A stretch of 64,000 nt of DNA from Eopsaltria australis. Lineage: Eukaryota; Chordata; Aves; Passeriformes; Petroicidae. A program made the position numbers and the translations under genes. Below, piece by piece: positions 13,867 to 27,900 of the stretch (position 1 is its first letter; every line of letters starts with the position of its first letter). Location: assembly GCA_034509425.1 (NCBI GenBank), contig JAVTVJ010000518.1, positions 992,001 to 1,056,000 of the forward strand, in the 5' to 3' direction. The notes beneath the pieces were generated by a model. That model saw only the letters and a program-made list of their open reading frames with translations, made no database searches and was not told the origin of the DNA.

Positions 13867-16800
13867 GCACAACTTTTAAGCTAATTAGAGATCATCCCAA
13901 AAAAAGTTTTCACAACTCATTTTATGGACAAGAATCTTATGCAAAGAAGCATAGAAAAGATACCTTGAATGAATACCAATATCTATAGCTTCACCTAGGG
14001 AAGTACTGACAGAGGTGTATGTACTCCCTGACTTTGTTCTGTCAACCAGCCAAGGGCATTCTGAAATTCATCCTACAAACTGGGTGCATTGCACCTCCCT
14101 TTCCTGCACTTACAACAATCCTTGGAGAAGACAGTTTACATGCTGTAAACTGAGCCTGGTACATGCATATTTTTTTTCAAGAAAAGTCAGTTAAGAAAGA
14201 TATCGTGATGAAATAAAATATACAGTGTGCTTCATAAGACTAACTAGAAGTTGTTCTTTTTTTTGACATACAGTGAAAAAATATATAAATTTGATAATGG
14301 AGATTAACCCTTACTAAAGACACATTACTATGTATGTATTCATGTATATATGAGTATGTATATATATTGCTGTGAGAAAAAAGACAAGTTGTGCATTTTG
14401 TATTTTTAATGTACCCAAAAATCAAACAGGTTTGGCAAACTACTTATTTAGTCTTTGCAGTGGTTTTTGGATGCAGGAGTTTAATTCAAGGGATAAAATG
14501 CTTTGGGTTTTCCAGTTCAGATACCTGTGAACTGTGGTTGCGTAAATTGAGGAAGGAACTTGAAAAGATCAGAATAATATTAAGCCCATGAAAAATATAT
14601 AAACTTGATATATTTTTGTAATATTTTTTTTGTTTTTCATTTGGGGAGGTCAACTGTTACTTTGTTATTTTAAATGTTTCTGCATTATCATCTTAAATTG
14701 AAGAACATCTTTATGTTTGTATTTCATTTGAAAAGTAGTTGAAGGTTAAAAACTAGCTATCAAGTGACAGAACTTGGAATTCAGAAAGAAAATATGTCAC
14801 ATTATGTATTTATATATTTCAACCCAATATAGTGATATCTCTTCTGTTATCTTTTTTTCTTATATTGACATGTCTGAACAAATGGCACAGATAAATTTCC
14901 AAATGGATAACTCCTCTAAATTTGGAAACAATAAAAACCATTATTGTTTTGCAAGGACATTGTTTCTTTACATAGACTCTAATGAACAGAACTGTTAATG
15001 TATTCTGGACTTGGTTGGCTGCCAAGGTCAAAGCATCATTATCATCAAGATGGTTTAGCTCAGCAGCCACAGAATGTATTAAAGAGGCTGTGTCAGTCTG
15101 GTATTTAAGAGAAATGCCTCAACTGGTAAAATATTCTCAAAGTAGCCCTTACTTATACAGTACCTTTTAAAAATAAAAATAAATAAAAAAATAATAGGTC
15201 TGAGAACCATCTCTTCAAGTCAATTTCCAGAAATCTAGGAAAATGAAAGTGCAGTCATTACTAACAGAACTGAACAACTTTTCAAGAAAAGATGTCCACA
15301 TGTAAAATGCTACACATATGGGCAGTCACATATGGATCAGGCAGGGCCATTCTTAGAAAGACTGAAGTTGTTGAGCCTTTAATTTGACAATTATATAAAA
15401 TGATAAGATATTCACCTGTTGGTTATATTCTCCACACCTAAAATAGAGAGTCGTATAATCCACTGCCTGCTGTCCCTCTACCCCTGTTGAAGAGAAACAA
15501 CAGACACCTCTCTGTCCTGTTTGTATTCCATGAGGGTATTTTCCTGCCAGATGTCCAAGAAAGAATAGAGGACACTCTGGGCATGCATCCATTTGGATAA
15601 TGCTGGCTTGTAAAAGAAATGTAGCTGCATGTCTGTTCTCCTGTATTTTATAATAATTTTGTTAGTTTTGTTTCCAGTGATATGTATTAGTTATTGTGTA
15701 GTGCATGGAAACATATAGGAAGGCTTTTGCAATCACTTTTTTCTTCTCTCTCTCCCTCTCTCTGTTTTATGAGCAGTAAACTTGAATCAATCCATCCTTG
15801 AGTATTTCTGTTTCTGACCAAAGAGTGTTATTTAATCTCCAAGTTGAATATGTTTGTCAGCTGCTTGAATACCCACAGACATTCAGATATCATGGTGATG
15901 AAGGTAGCATAAAAGATTAATTGCTATATTGATTTATAATAGTAATTGGTAGTGGAAGTCAGCACACCAGTGTATATTGCCTTTTATTGAACTTCTCGTT
16001 TTATGCTTGCATAAACATATACAGTTATACATATGCAATACATTATTTAGCCTTTTCAAAAGGCCTGCATTTGGTCTTATACAATTTAATGAAGAACAGG
16101 TTTCTACGACATTTTCAGATGTTGTTAGACAACAGATTTTCTTTGACTAGTGGCTTAGTCATATAACTCAGGTATGCACCCTGACTTATATGTTAAGTCC
16201 ATCCTCGTCTGTGGACACTGATTCAGTTCAGAATGTTAATATCTACAGTCCACATTTACAGTGACACTAATATTATAGACATTTTCAGAACAGAATAATA
16301 GCTAGTGATCATCTGAGAAATTAACTTAGAAATAAACCACGCAAAGCCAAGTTAATAGCTGCCACTCTAGCTTACCAGAGGAATGGTGTGATATGTAAAG
16401 GAAGCATGTGGTCCCGGGGTTATTGATTAGTATTTCTTATTTTCTGCCCACATAATTTATTCCTCTTCACCTTCCACCCTAATACAGCTAAACTGCTAAA
16501 TTCAGCTCCCTAAAAGCATACTTGTTCAGCTTCTCCCCTGTTCCTCATCTGACGGCTTACCATAACAGAATCAAATCTGAATAAGCACAGCTGAGACACT
16601 GAGAATTTTATGACTTTTAAAAGGCAAAGTTTAGAGTTCACTGATTTCTTCCACAGAATATGACTTTGAAATTTTTTAATTTGTAAAAATTTATTAAGTA
16701 TCATTTAAAAAAAAAACAAAACAGAAAAAAAAACCTCTTGAAGTTAAAAAGTTTTATTGATTTACTGGTCATGTAGTTAACTTCTCAAGGACAATCCATT

Positions 16801-18279
16801 CCTCTTGCTCCTTCAGCAGAGTATGAGATGTTATACTTGCAGAAAATATCTGAAAAGCCGTAATAGTTCAAAACATTTTGTAGGATATCTCAAACTTGAG
16901 GATTTTTTTTAAATAAAAAGAGAAAAAAAGTCCAAAATTCAAAGCTACAAAGTATCTCTCTGCAGTTACATATTTTCTAAGAAAAACTAATGGGCTTTTA
17001 TTTGGTTTTTGTATGCGTGTGTATGTTTGTGTAAAAATTACCCATTTTCCTAATCAGAGGAATAATATCCTTTAATTGTATTCACACTAAACAAAGTGAC
17101 ATTTTTGCTCAGTCCCACAGAATGAAATGCTCATTTAAGGTCTAAGTCCTGGTCGGTGTTACTAAGACCTTGACCTTTAGTAAACACTTCTAATATATGC
17201 AACAACAGTTTTGGAGAAAAAAAAATTCTACACCCAAAAGAACAAAATAAAATTCCATTGTTATGCCATTTTCCTTTTGTTTTCTCTTAATCACTGTGCA
17301 AAAATATCTGCCAAGAAGAATGTATTATTTTATGTGATTGACAATTTTTCTTAATTTTGTTAAAAGATATATGTTAGATATTTATATTTTTGAATGAGAT
17401 ATCTTCAGCAGTGAAATTTCTAATGTTTAATTATTCAAATTACACCATGGTAAAAAAAAATTGAGAACCTTCAAAAAGAGGAGTAGGCAAAGTTCATACG
17501 TTGGTTGGGGTTTTACTGCTTTCATTACTTTTTTGGGAGAAAATGCAGTATTTGGTTGGTTGAAAATTAAAATTATGAGTTAGTTCTTTGAATCTTATTT
17601 TGTAAAATGTGTCAAAAGCAAGTATAAAGATGCTCAAATTATTTGTCTTGTTTTTCTTCATCTCTCTACAGTTTAAGGTAACCTTTGTGCATTGCTGTAG
17701 ATGGAAAACAAAGGAATTGTGTGAAAAATATCTGTTTTAAACTCAAATCTCATGTAAAGACTATTTTATATTTCAGACAATGATAGTGCAAAAAACACTG
17801 TGCATGAGAGAAATTTTAGAAATATATGTAAACTCATGCTCTGAAAAAATTCTCAATTTTCATTCTGAAAGAGTTGAAAGCGGATTAACCAAGTATAGAA
17901 GTATACAGCAAGCTAAACAAAATAATATTATCTGAAAAGGATTAATAGACATGTCTTTCATTGCAGCATATTCCCTCATACTCTGGCAAACTTTACAATA
18001 TTTTTCTCTGGCCAAGGGATGTTGTATTCTAGTTTGGTTCAGCTCGATTATTTCTCCGAAATATTTCACTGCAGCTACCAAAATGCAAGCCTTTCTGATT
18101 TGTGTTCTCCAGAAGGAAAGCTGGAATGTTTAAGTATCCTGATAAAGTTTAATTATTTACAGAGCTGAAGTAATAGTTGATGTGTATCATTTACATTAGA
18201 TTATTTACACTTCTCAATAGGTAGTAATATTTAATTTGCAAACATGTCACACAAACCCTCCTTATCTATATAAATTATA

Positions 18280-19000
18280 CCTGGAAATAAAGCAGAGCAT
18301 ATTGTGAAGAACATATTGCAGTCCAAACGGTCCAGATATTAGTAATCATTGAACAGATATACACAAAGTCCTTGACTGTGAAATATTTAGAAAGCTTTAT
18401 TAACACCCACGATTGAATGCAGTAACTACTGCCATGTCAACACTATGAATAGAGATGTTAATAGCTCTTTTGTTTACCCTCCAACCATCTGGAATATTTA
18501 GCAGATTCAGATGCTCAAAACAAGGAAGCAGCATGCTCAGTTGATACTGTCCCTTTCAGCTGGACAACTTTTTTAACACAGCTATTAGCCTGAATGTTCT
18601 CCATATGGAGTGGCATGGCTCACCTAGAATATATAAATGATATAGAAAATTCGTCCTTTCTCATTAGTTTTACATTAAAAAGCAGTTTATTTAGACAATT
18701 AAATTGCACTTAACAATAAGGTTGTAAAGTATGTTGGAGATGGCTGCAATTGAATTAATCAGCCTGTTTTACACAGTGCACAAATGTAACACTATTAGCA
18801 CATGCCATTTTGTAGATATTGTAGCAAATTGTAAGCTGGAAATGAGGCAGTAAGAGCAAACATTCAGGAAGATAAAAAAACCATTCCAGAACCATATTTA
18901 AGAACATCTTGTAAGTAATTTGCTAATTGCGTTTGGTTTGATTAGTGGAAACATACTACCTTCTTTGGAGCAGCTGCAAATTTTAAAGGAGTTACTTTTT
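18280..19000. promoter_or_regulatory. Candidate conserved non-coding element
   Basis: This stretch is non-repetitive and non-coding, with stop codons in all frames at short intervals. It is dense in words used by developmental transcription factors: a forkhead-like tgtttac near 18472, homeodomain-like aattgaattaatcag near 18747, and ctaattgcg near 18922. Its texture resembles conserved enhancers in vertebrate gene deserts. This is an impression from composition only; conservation cannot be measured from one sequence. Confidence 0.25.
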
Positions 19001-22000
19001 TTTAATCCTAGATCACAACACCAATGGAAATACAGCTCTTATACAACTGCTAAAACAAATTTATAAGACATATGTAGCAAAGAAACTTAAAAATATAGAT
19101 AATATATGGTCAGTGGTGACATAAGCATTTTTTTTAACTTCCTTGGTATAATGTGGATGAGAACAAGTTCAGACAGTGCAGCAATTGATTAACTAACAGT
19201 ATAGGGAAAACATTTGTATTGAATGTCTAACTATTTTTGTGTACCTAACATCCTCTTGTTCAAATAGGTTAATGAAAATGATAATATTATGGCACAAATG
19301 GAATGAATTAACTGATTATATCACTTGGTCATTATAATGTTAATAAAAGAGAAGGGCAAATAGCAAACTTTAATTAAATTGATTTACATGAACATTATTC
19401 CTCTTTGACTTGACCGAAACAAGACAAAAGTTGCAAGTAAATTCCATCTGCATATGTACTGGGTAATTATAGGACAACATTATACTCCCTAATTCCTTTC
19501 CACTTTCTATATTTTAACAGTTTTATGTCAAATTAGTCTGCTTAAGTCTAAAATTGTTCTTAAACACTTCAGTAAGTTGCATACGACATTACAGCGTGGT
19601 AAAAAAAAAGCAAAGGAAGAGTTGTCTCAAATAATTGATACTACTTGAGGTAAAATAGAGAAAAACAAAGAGTTGAATGAATTTCAAAAAGTGATGCTTA
19701 GATAACAGAACCATGCCATGGACAAGATAACCTGAGGTCTTGCTTCAAACAGAATGCTGGGATAGAAATTCCCCCAAGGTCCCTTCAAAACTAAATTTTT
19801 TTGTAATTTTCTGAAAGCAGCTTGTTTTAAAATTAGCTATATGTTTCCTAGTATATTTATACATAGGAACCAAATATCACTTCTCCATGTATTATTTTCT
19901 TCCTTGATATTTTGGTTACTAACACTACTTTGTATTTTATTTCTAGCAACTAAGAATGGCTCCCACTTCCACATTTAATTTTAATTCATAGAGAAATGGT
20001 GTGTGAGTCTCCAAGAGATTTTGTGAGGAAGCCACCATTTCTATCTAGTTCAAAAGTACAAGGGCAAAACTATGCTGCAATCCATTCTGCCATTTCCTTA
20101 TGCAGATAACTTGTAATCATTTAGCCATCCTTGTAATGTTTTATTTTCAATTTTTTAGTTATACTTCGTGGGTTTCTTTCTGGTTTTGAAAGTATGCAGT
20201 AAACTTAAAATATTATTTTAAGTTCAGAGCAAACTAATTTTGTACAGAATATCTAAAACAACAATCATCGTATTTTGTTTACATGTATATTTATTCACTT
20301 GTGATGTATTTTATCAGTTTCAGAACTAAGAAAAAGTCTTTCAAGACTTGAAAACTCTGCATGACTGTAATCTATAGAATGATGAACATAGCAATAGGTA
20401 ATTTGACATAAATATATAGCATAATTTATAAAATGCAAATAACTCATGCTGGAGTAAATATTCTCTTTTTTTTGGTACTATAACACAGCACATATTCTTA
20501 TTTGTAGCTATAGTATGCAAGCTTTCAAAAAGGAAATTAAAATCTTCCTTAGTTTTAGTCAATCTTTGTTAAATAAAGCAGTGAGTTAACTCAATTTTTG
20601 GCCCTAAAGTATTCTCTTGATGAAGAGCACTTTCTGATTTTTCATACATGCATCTGGATATTTCATTCTAAAGGTTTTATTGCTCTACATTAAGCTCCGA
20701 GACAATCCATATCCTCATATACTCACCATACACAATACATAAAAAATTAGTATTGATATGGAGATTATCATTGATGACAGAGCACTTTCTTGCATCTCAG
20801 ATGAGAGATATACAGCAACAAGGAAGTTTAGGGAGAAGAGATGGATAGAATATGGGTAGGCCATTCAAAATTTTTTTCAAGTGGTGCAGAAGTCACAGAT
20901 TGCTTCTTTTTACATTTTCTGACTCATAAAAGACAAGTTCCTTAAGTTTGCATTGACATCCCAAAACTTTCATATATGAAGGTAGCTGTTTTTTCCCATT
21001 CTGCTTTATTCCTTCTATGTGTATGACTGAAGGGGATGAATCTGGTTGTTTTGCAAACAATGTCTACTTTTCAGGAATAAATAATATGTAACAGAGCTTT
21101 GCAGCTATTCTCTTTGGATTTTTGTCATCTTTAAATGGATGCTTTAGGGATTTTTTTTTAATATGTCATTTTCTTAGATCTTTCAGCAACTGTATCTGAA
21201 GTAAACAATTGATATCTGACTTATAGTTATGTATTACGCCAAATAAAACCAGAACAACTATTCTGTATGAGTGACTCCTAGAGAAGTATGGAACATTTTA
21301 ATAATACAATTCCCTCTCTACACATCAAAATAGCAAGTTTGTTTGTTTGTTTTTTCAATAGTTGGAAATATAACTGAGAATATTTTTATTCAAATAATCA
21401 TCCATCACAATTTTCTGTTCAAAATCTACTATCTTGATGAATAAGATAAAACATAGATTCAATGTCCAGGTCATGAAGATGCACTAAAAATATTTTTTAA
21501 CATTCTGCTTATGCTGCCAAATCACCATGAAAACTCATTGGTTTTGCTATGCGGCTTGTATTTTGTCAGCAGACTGCTTAATAAACATAGGTTCAACACT
21601 CATAAACATTCCTGATTTCCAGATTTAGAGAGGGATTCATTTGATTCTGAAGATATTTACATATGGGAAAATTCCCAGGGCCACATCTATAACTCCTGGG
21701 CAGGGGGAAAACGTAATTTTCACTTGATAAAAAGTGTATGTATACATACCCTAGTATGTGCTAGGGAATCCACCCTAGAAATGCCCATATTTCTCCACTG
21801 ACAATAAAGGTCAGATGGAAAAGGCAGCAGTTCATACACATATTGGAAATATCAGGTTAAATGAGATTAAACTATCAGGTTTTTTTCCTAAACTACGAAA
21901 AATATTTTTTAACCCTTTTAATCTTTACATAGTTTGTATATCCTTATGCAAACATGAAACCAACTAAACAGAATAGAGAAGTCTTACATTAACTAAGAAC

Positions 22001-22749
22001 TATATGGAGGTATATCCTTGGAGTATATTATTGGGATACTGGTATGTGCCTTTGGGAAGATATAACAATTTCCTCAGCATAATGTAGGGTTTGACAAACT
22101 ACTTTAGTCTTCAGTCAGATTTAGTAGTAGGAAGAGACAGCTGAACATATGAGATACTTTGCTAACATACTTTGAAACTTACTGAATTTGAAACTATTCA
22201 AGACTCAAAAGAAGAAAAGTTGTCACAGGGAAGGAAGAGCGTGGAAGAGGTGTGTCTGTCTGTGTATGTCCATGTATGGAGCACATTATGTAGACAAGCT
22301 AGAATGTATTTCTATAACCATTTCTTACACATTTTTTCTCATTTTATCCTTTTTTTTCTGTCTGATTATGCAATTTTTTATTTACTCACACCTAATTTAT
22401 CTCCCTTTTCATTGTTTAAAATTCTCCATCCTCTATTTTGACCCAGGCAAGTTGGTAATTTATTGTGCTTGTATATTTTTGATGCATTTAGATGGTTTGG
22501 TCTTATGCTTTTTTTTCAAATATTGTTTATGTAAGGCAGAGCTCTCTAAACAGTTTTTACCTTTCATTTAATTTCCTTGTGATTTCTGTTGCTATTTCTT
22601 GAGTTTAGTTATGACTGTGTCTTTAAGATCAATGTTTTATGTTTACAAATATCTCTTCTCCTCATTTTAAGGTTCATAAATTCCACAGTTGCTCTTATTG
22701 AAGTTGCCTTCTGTCTTCAAAATTTCCACTTACTCATTTCTGCATAAAA

Positions 22750-22779
22750 AGAGAGAGAGGGAGAGAGAAAGACAGAAGA
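22750..22779. repeat. (GA)n purine tract
   Basis: About 30 bp of imperfect GA dinucleotides, with gagagagagg and gagagagaaa blocks. Confidence 0.85.
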
Positions 22780-23707
22780 GGGTAGTTTATTTCTGTTGTT
22801 TTTCTTATCCAACAAATATTTTTCTAATTTTTGTAACTCATAAGAGGTGTTCCTTGCTATATCCGTAATATATCTTTGAAATATCTAGGTCAAATTACTT
22901 ATATTTTCCTGCTGTTGAAAGTGATATAATTTCTTCCTAGACTTTACTGTTTTAGTCATCTTGTACATAAACCATTGTGACAACTAAATTGTTATTGCCA
23001 CAAGTACCATCCAACACCATCACCTATATTAAAATTTCTGTAAATATTTCCTTCTTTCTATGACTGGGCAAAGCCTTAAATTTCTCACATTTTTAGTCCA
23101 TCCGATAGATTTATGTAACTTTAGTGAACTTAATGAGAAACCGGAAAGAGAAGAGTTCTTGGGATTACTATCTGAAAATAAATAAATCTTCTCTGTAAGA
23201 GGTGTTAAACCTCTGTGAAACCTACACATTTCGGACAAGTTTGTCTACTTTTCAGGATTAGGACTTTGAAAATCAAGTGCTTATAGAAATGAAACTTCTA
23301 CAAAGAAGTAAATACCAGCCACATGTAACAATTATGTAAGCACTATATTTTTTCCATATGCATCTACACATGAATCATTTATGAAGTCTATAAAACAATA
23401 TCTTCCCTTGAAGGGATTTGACAACCATAATTGTTGTGTTGTAAAAGTCAGTTTTTAAAATTTGTTCCATATTCAAGAAAGCACTAAATGTTCAATTTGT
23501 CTGTACAGACTAAAAGTTCCTTGAAGCTGAACCTTTAAATGTTGCATACATTATAATCATAAACTAGGGATAGTGCTTCTCTCTCATGTAATGCAAATAA
23601 AAAATGTGCTACTTGCAGTCTGTTCCTTATTGTTCAATCTTGTGTTATAACCAAAGAAAAAGAGAAAATTCTTGAAAATTTTAAATGGTGGCATTTATTG
23701 GGTGGAA

Positions 23708-23824
23708 TTATTTCTTATTTCTTATTTATTTCTTATTTCTTATTTCTTATTTCTTATTTCTTATTTCTTATTTCTTATTTCTTATTATTTCTTATTTCTT
23801 ATTTCTTATTTCTTATTTCTTATT
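23708..23824. repeat. (TTATTTC)n heptanucleotide microsatellite
   Basis: About 117 bp of the seven-base unit ttatttc. It has two phase interruptions, one an extra 'ttta' near 23726 and one a short 'ttatt' unit near 23784. The frame 23672-23920 reads through it as a repeating Phe-Leu-Ile-Ser-Tyr peptide, which is an artefact of a seven-base period. Confidence 0.95.
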
Positions 23825-24357
23825 GATACTATTCTAACTGAGATACTACTAGTACTATTTTTACTGAAGCAGCATGTTAACAGAATAATATTAAAACTAA
23901 TAATAATCGGAGTTACTTAATAAATATTCTACTGAAGAATTTACTTTTGAGGACCTTTGAGTTCAAAAGAAGGACTCTTCCTGCCAAGAACCCCTTCCTG
24001 ATGGATCGGGAGGGTACTGAAGAAAGGGCTTGAGAGTAGTAAGGAGAGAATAGTGGACAAATAGAAGATTTTGACTATTGATAGGAAGTCTTGTTATAGG
24101 TTTTTTAAACGAACACAAAAGATTGTGAAGACTTTGCAGAAGCAGATTTTGTGAAAATTTCATACAGATTTTAGCCTGAAAGTCGTACTGAGTTTTGTAT
24201 GGAAAATGGATCTGAAGTAAGGTACACAGAATTCAAGTATCCTTTGTTTTTAGTATACTAGATCATTGCTGAAAGTACAGTAAATGTGTGATATGTCTAA
24301 TCCCACAGTAGGAGTAGGAAACAGTTCAAATTAATTGTACTCTAAGAATTAAATATG

Positions 24358-24440
24358 AAAGGATCATAGAACATCCAACTTGAATGTTGTAATTATACAT
24401 CATCCAAGTTGGGTAGATGTCTCCCACTGCCACTGACTGC
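24358..24440 (-). mobile_element. Possible decayed CR1 3' end, minus orientation
   Basis: The order of words (ggatcatagaa, then an aacttgaa block, then catcatccaagtt, then a ctgc-rich stretch) follows the reverse complement of a CR1 3' tail. Divergence is high and several blocks do not match, so this is tentative. Confidence 0.35.
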
Positions 24441-24819
24441 TGCTCAACCAATTTTGGAAATCTCTCGAAAAACAATTATATATTTATTTTTCCTTCTACT
24501 ACATTGAAACTGATTTAGATCAGACTTCTTTGCTAGAAATTGGCATGTATTTTCCCTTTGTCTCTGTTTCACTCAGAAGTAACTTTTTTCCATATTGAAA
24601 CCTATAGTTTAATCTATTTCTTTCTAAGATCTAGACCAATTTAATCTTGTAAAATCTTCTTAAGTATATCTACTTGTACATAAAGAAGTCTAACATTCAT
24701 GTTCCTTACACCTGGTACTTACACATTATCTTTTAAACTCTTTGGAACTTACATACAGCAAACACAAAAGTAGGATGAACAATCTGCATGAAGTCCTCAG
24801 AAGACCTTAAATTATAAAA

Positions 24820-24901
24820 GAGGAGAGGAGAGGAGAGGAGAGGAGAGGAGAGGAGAGGAGAGGAGAGGAGAGGAGAGGAGAGGAGAGGAGAGGAGAGGAG
24901 A

Positions 24902-24903
<2 letters not shown>
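24820..24903. repeat. (AGGAG)n pentanucleotide microsatellite
   Basis: Sixteen uninterrupted copies of aggag plus a partial copy. It is all purine on the plus strand. The copies are identical, which points to recent or ongoing slippage. Two overlapping minus-strand frames (24733-25053 and 24812-25087) read it as Leu-Ser-Ser-Pro repeats and are not genes. Confidence 0.98.
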
Positions 24904-24993
<90 letters not shown>

Positions 24994-24994
24994 A
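24904..24994. repeat. (AAAATGG)n heptanucleotide microsatellite
   Basis: Twelve perfect copies of aaaatgg are followed by a thirteenth ending in 'a', then a degenerate purine-rich stretch to about 25035. The array directly abuts the aggag array with no intervening sequence. The aggag-to-aaaatgg change is abrupt. Confidence 0.98.
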
Positions 24995-27900
24995 GAAAGG
25001 AAAAAGAAGAAAGAAGGAGGAAGGAAAGGGAAAAATGGTATATATAAACACATTTACATGTATGTGTATGAAAAAATAGACATGCACATAAGCTTTCTAT
25101 TATATGACTTTCAAACTAATAATAGAAGTAGAATATTGTGACTAAATAATAATAGACTAAATCTTCTATGTTTGACAGAAATATTCACTGAGAACTTCAA
25201 ATTGATTAAATTATCTAGGTAGTCTATGAGAAAGCTGTTCCTACACAGACATCTACAGAATTTATTACTTGCATTTCACTGTGAAAGGAAAGAAAAATAC
25301 AGCACTAAGAAGATCCACAGAGAATTGCTGCAATATCTACTTGTATTGGACATCTGTAATGCCCAAGAGTCATGGTTGCTGTCCCTTACTTGTAAAATGG
25401 TGGCCTATTTTAAAAAAAATATCTTTCTATGCATTTTAAGTTCTACCCTACAAAAAACCCCAAATATTCAATTGACAGATTTTAGCTTCTATATTGTGAT
25501 ATTAGATATAAAAAAAGAACAAAGAACAGGAAGGCATTTGATCCTTGACCAGAGCTGTGTTCATCTAATCAATCTGATTGCCATTCTTTAAGGTTTTGTA
25601 CTGTCTAACACAGAAATACAACATATCTTTGTAGCTGTGCAAACCTACAGAATATCTTGATTTCCTAAAGCAGTAAAAAATCTTTAAGTGACCAATTCTT
25701 TTCAAAGGAAAGTAGACTTGAAAAATCTTATTTTACATTCTGGATCTGGTATTGCTCTGAATTGCATGTTTGTCATTTTATTATTCATGTGAATATTTCA
25801 TTGAGCAAGAAGATGAAACACTAGATTAATGCATCAGTGAGAGGCATCATCCACCCTGAGGGAGTCACTATATTACTGTAATCAGAAAAATATGACCAAG
25901 CTACTTCAGATGTACTAGTATAAGCTGCTGGCTTATTTAGAATATTACCGTTAGCAGCAAGGAAGTGCTAATGTCAATTAAGTTGAGAACCACGTGGCAA
26001 TATGTGGAAATTCTTTAAAAAGAAAAGAAAAACATAAAATAAAAGATATAAGAAACTCTGAATAAAGACATATAATATTGCATTTTAGTGAATGGAAGAG
26101 TTTTGTCAAAGAGACATTCTAGAATGACCTAACAGAAACTGCAAATTATATAATTCATCTTTAAGTTAAATAACCTATATCATCATTATAGTAAGATGGA
26201 TAAAGAGATACTGTTGTAATTTTTAAATAATACTTGCTGCACAGAATTAGAAAATACCTTCATTTAAATTATTTACATATAAACCAAAATGCTTTGATAC
26301 CATCCAAACTAAACAGCTAATTGCCTTGATTTCTAAGTGGCTCTTATTCCTTCTAAAATAATGTGAAATTTATATAAAGTAAGAAAGAAATGTCTGCATT
26401 CATTTTTGAGACAGAAAAGTCAACACTAAAAAGGACCTGCAAGTTTTGATTTAGTTTTTGATCAAAGGGTATATGATGAAAAAACACCTTTCCAATGAGT
26501 GCACAAAGCAAAAATGTGAATAAATGTTAAGATAAATGAATGAAAATTTTCCAGAAAATGTCTGACTGTCTTAAATTAAAAGGGATTATATTAATAGGGT
26601 TCAAGAGATTAGGCTAAAAGTATTCTGAAGGTCTGTCGTTGTACTGAAAACTACATTTACATTAGTATATTTCAAGACTAGTATTCTGCTCAGCATTTAA
26701 GAAGAATGAAGGCTATTTCCAAAATGTAGGAAGCTTGTTTGGCAAAATTCTAGAATCATTTTGACACAAACTCTTCATACATTTAATTTGAAGTTGTACA
26801 TCATGTCACTTCAAAAGAAAAAGAAAAAGAAAGGAACAAAATGCAGACAGGTGAAACACTTTCTAAGAAACCTCACTTGAATTTGCAGTCTAAGTTTTTT
26901 GGTTTATTCCATTTACGTTTCTTACTTTGTACAAAAAAAGAAAAGCTTGTCAACACTGCAGTTCAGTATTGTGAGGTAATTAAGTGTGAGACAGCTTCAT
27001 GCATTGTAACATACCTGTTATCCTAATGACTTCTGCAAAGCCCAGCCACAAAACGTCTGGAGACACACAGATTTGAATTAATACTAAGATTTGAAAATTC
27101 TGTACTGTAACTTTTGGCAATTTTAATAAAAAATAAACAAAGAATAATCCTTGTATACAGGTCCACCTGGATCTAATTATGCTAATTGCTATTAGTTGTC
27201 TGACAAATGTACAAACTTCACAATTTTTCTTTTTCTTCCAGTCAGACAGGTAGCATACAAGTGAGACATGCTCTATCTGTAGAGTCATTCTCTAGAGCAG
27301 TTACTAAGTTATTTAATTTTGTAATCCTGATTTGATTTTATTTACTAAGGTTATTTTGTTATTTTAGTACTAATTTAGATTAAAATTTTTATGTACAGAC
27401 ATACACAGTTGTATGGAATGAATTGAAACTTCTTTCTTTTTTTTTCCATTTTCTTTCTGGGACTGCTTTACTGCCCATAAAACACAAGCTTAACATGTGT
27501 GACACTTCCAGTATTTAAGCTGGAAAGATTGTTTGTCCTCTACACAAACTCATAACATTTGAAGACAGCAGGGCTATTAATACTGGAATATTTTGGTATC
27601 CAGTGTGGAAGGTTGTTACTCAGGTATTTGAAATTTAGTTATATGGACTTCTGAGTGAACTGAATAAACCAAGTGTCCCATCCTCCAACACCAAGAAAAT
27701 GAGTAAAGTTGGACTCAGGGAGACAACATTTTTCCTCCACTATTAAAATAGCTGCTTGAAAGATCATTTCCTCTGTAGTAACCTTTTGTTGACCATCGGT
27801 CAGATAAGGAATTGAGGCTCCTAGGTTAGATTACATGCCTAATTTTTTAGTGGAAAATTTGGGTATAATAATTTCTACCCCTCTGTAAAGCAGATGATGT

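Larger units (their letters stand above)
13355..23707. other. Repeat-poor, gene-free sequence
   Basis: More than 10 kb with no recognisable CR1 or LTR copy and no credible gene. It contains an A/C-rich tract at 13817-13866, a 14-bp perfect palindrome at 21736-21749 (gtatgtatacatac) and a GA-rich stretch at 22750-22779. Several sub-regions (15,860-16,060 and 18,280-19,480) have a mixed, non-repetitive composition rich in homeodomain-like TAAT/ATTA words. These are described separately as candidate regulatory DNA. Confidence 0.6.

Noticed and set aside
19700..19800. A 'caaggtcccttcaaaac' stretch resembling a CR1 tail
   Set aside because: The match is limited to about 15 bases without the rest of the tail, so it is too weak to call.
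24733..25087. Pro/Ser- and Phe-rich repeat proteins on the minus strand
   Set aside because: Both frames are direct translations of the aggag and aaaatgg microsatellites.
25226..25591. 121-codon plus-strand open frame
   Set aside because: No similarity to any family I know, no repeated or conserved motif and no convincing splice signals.
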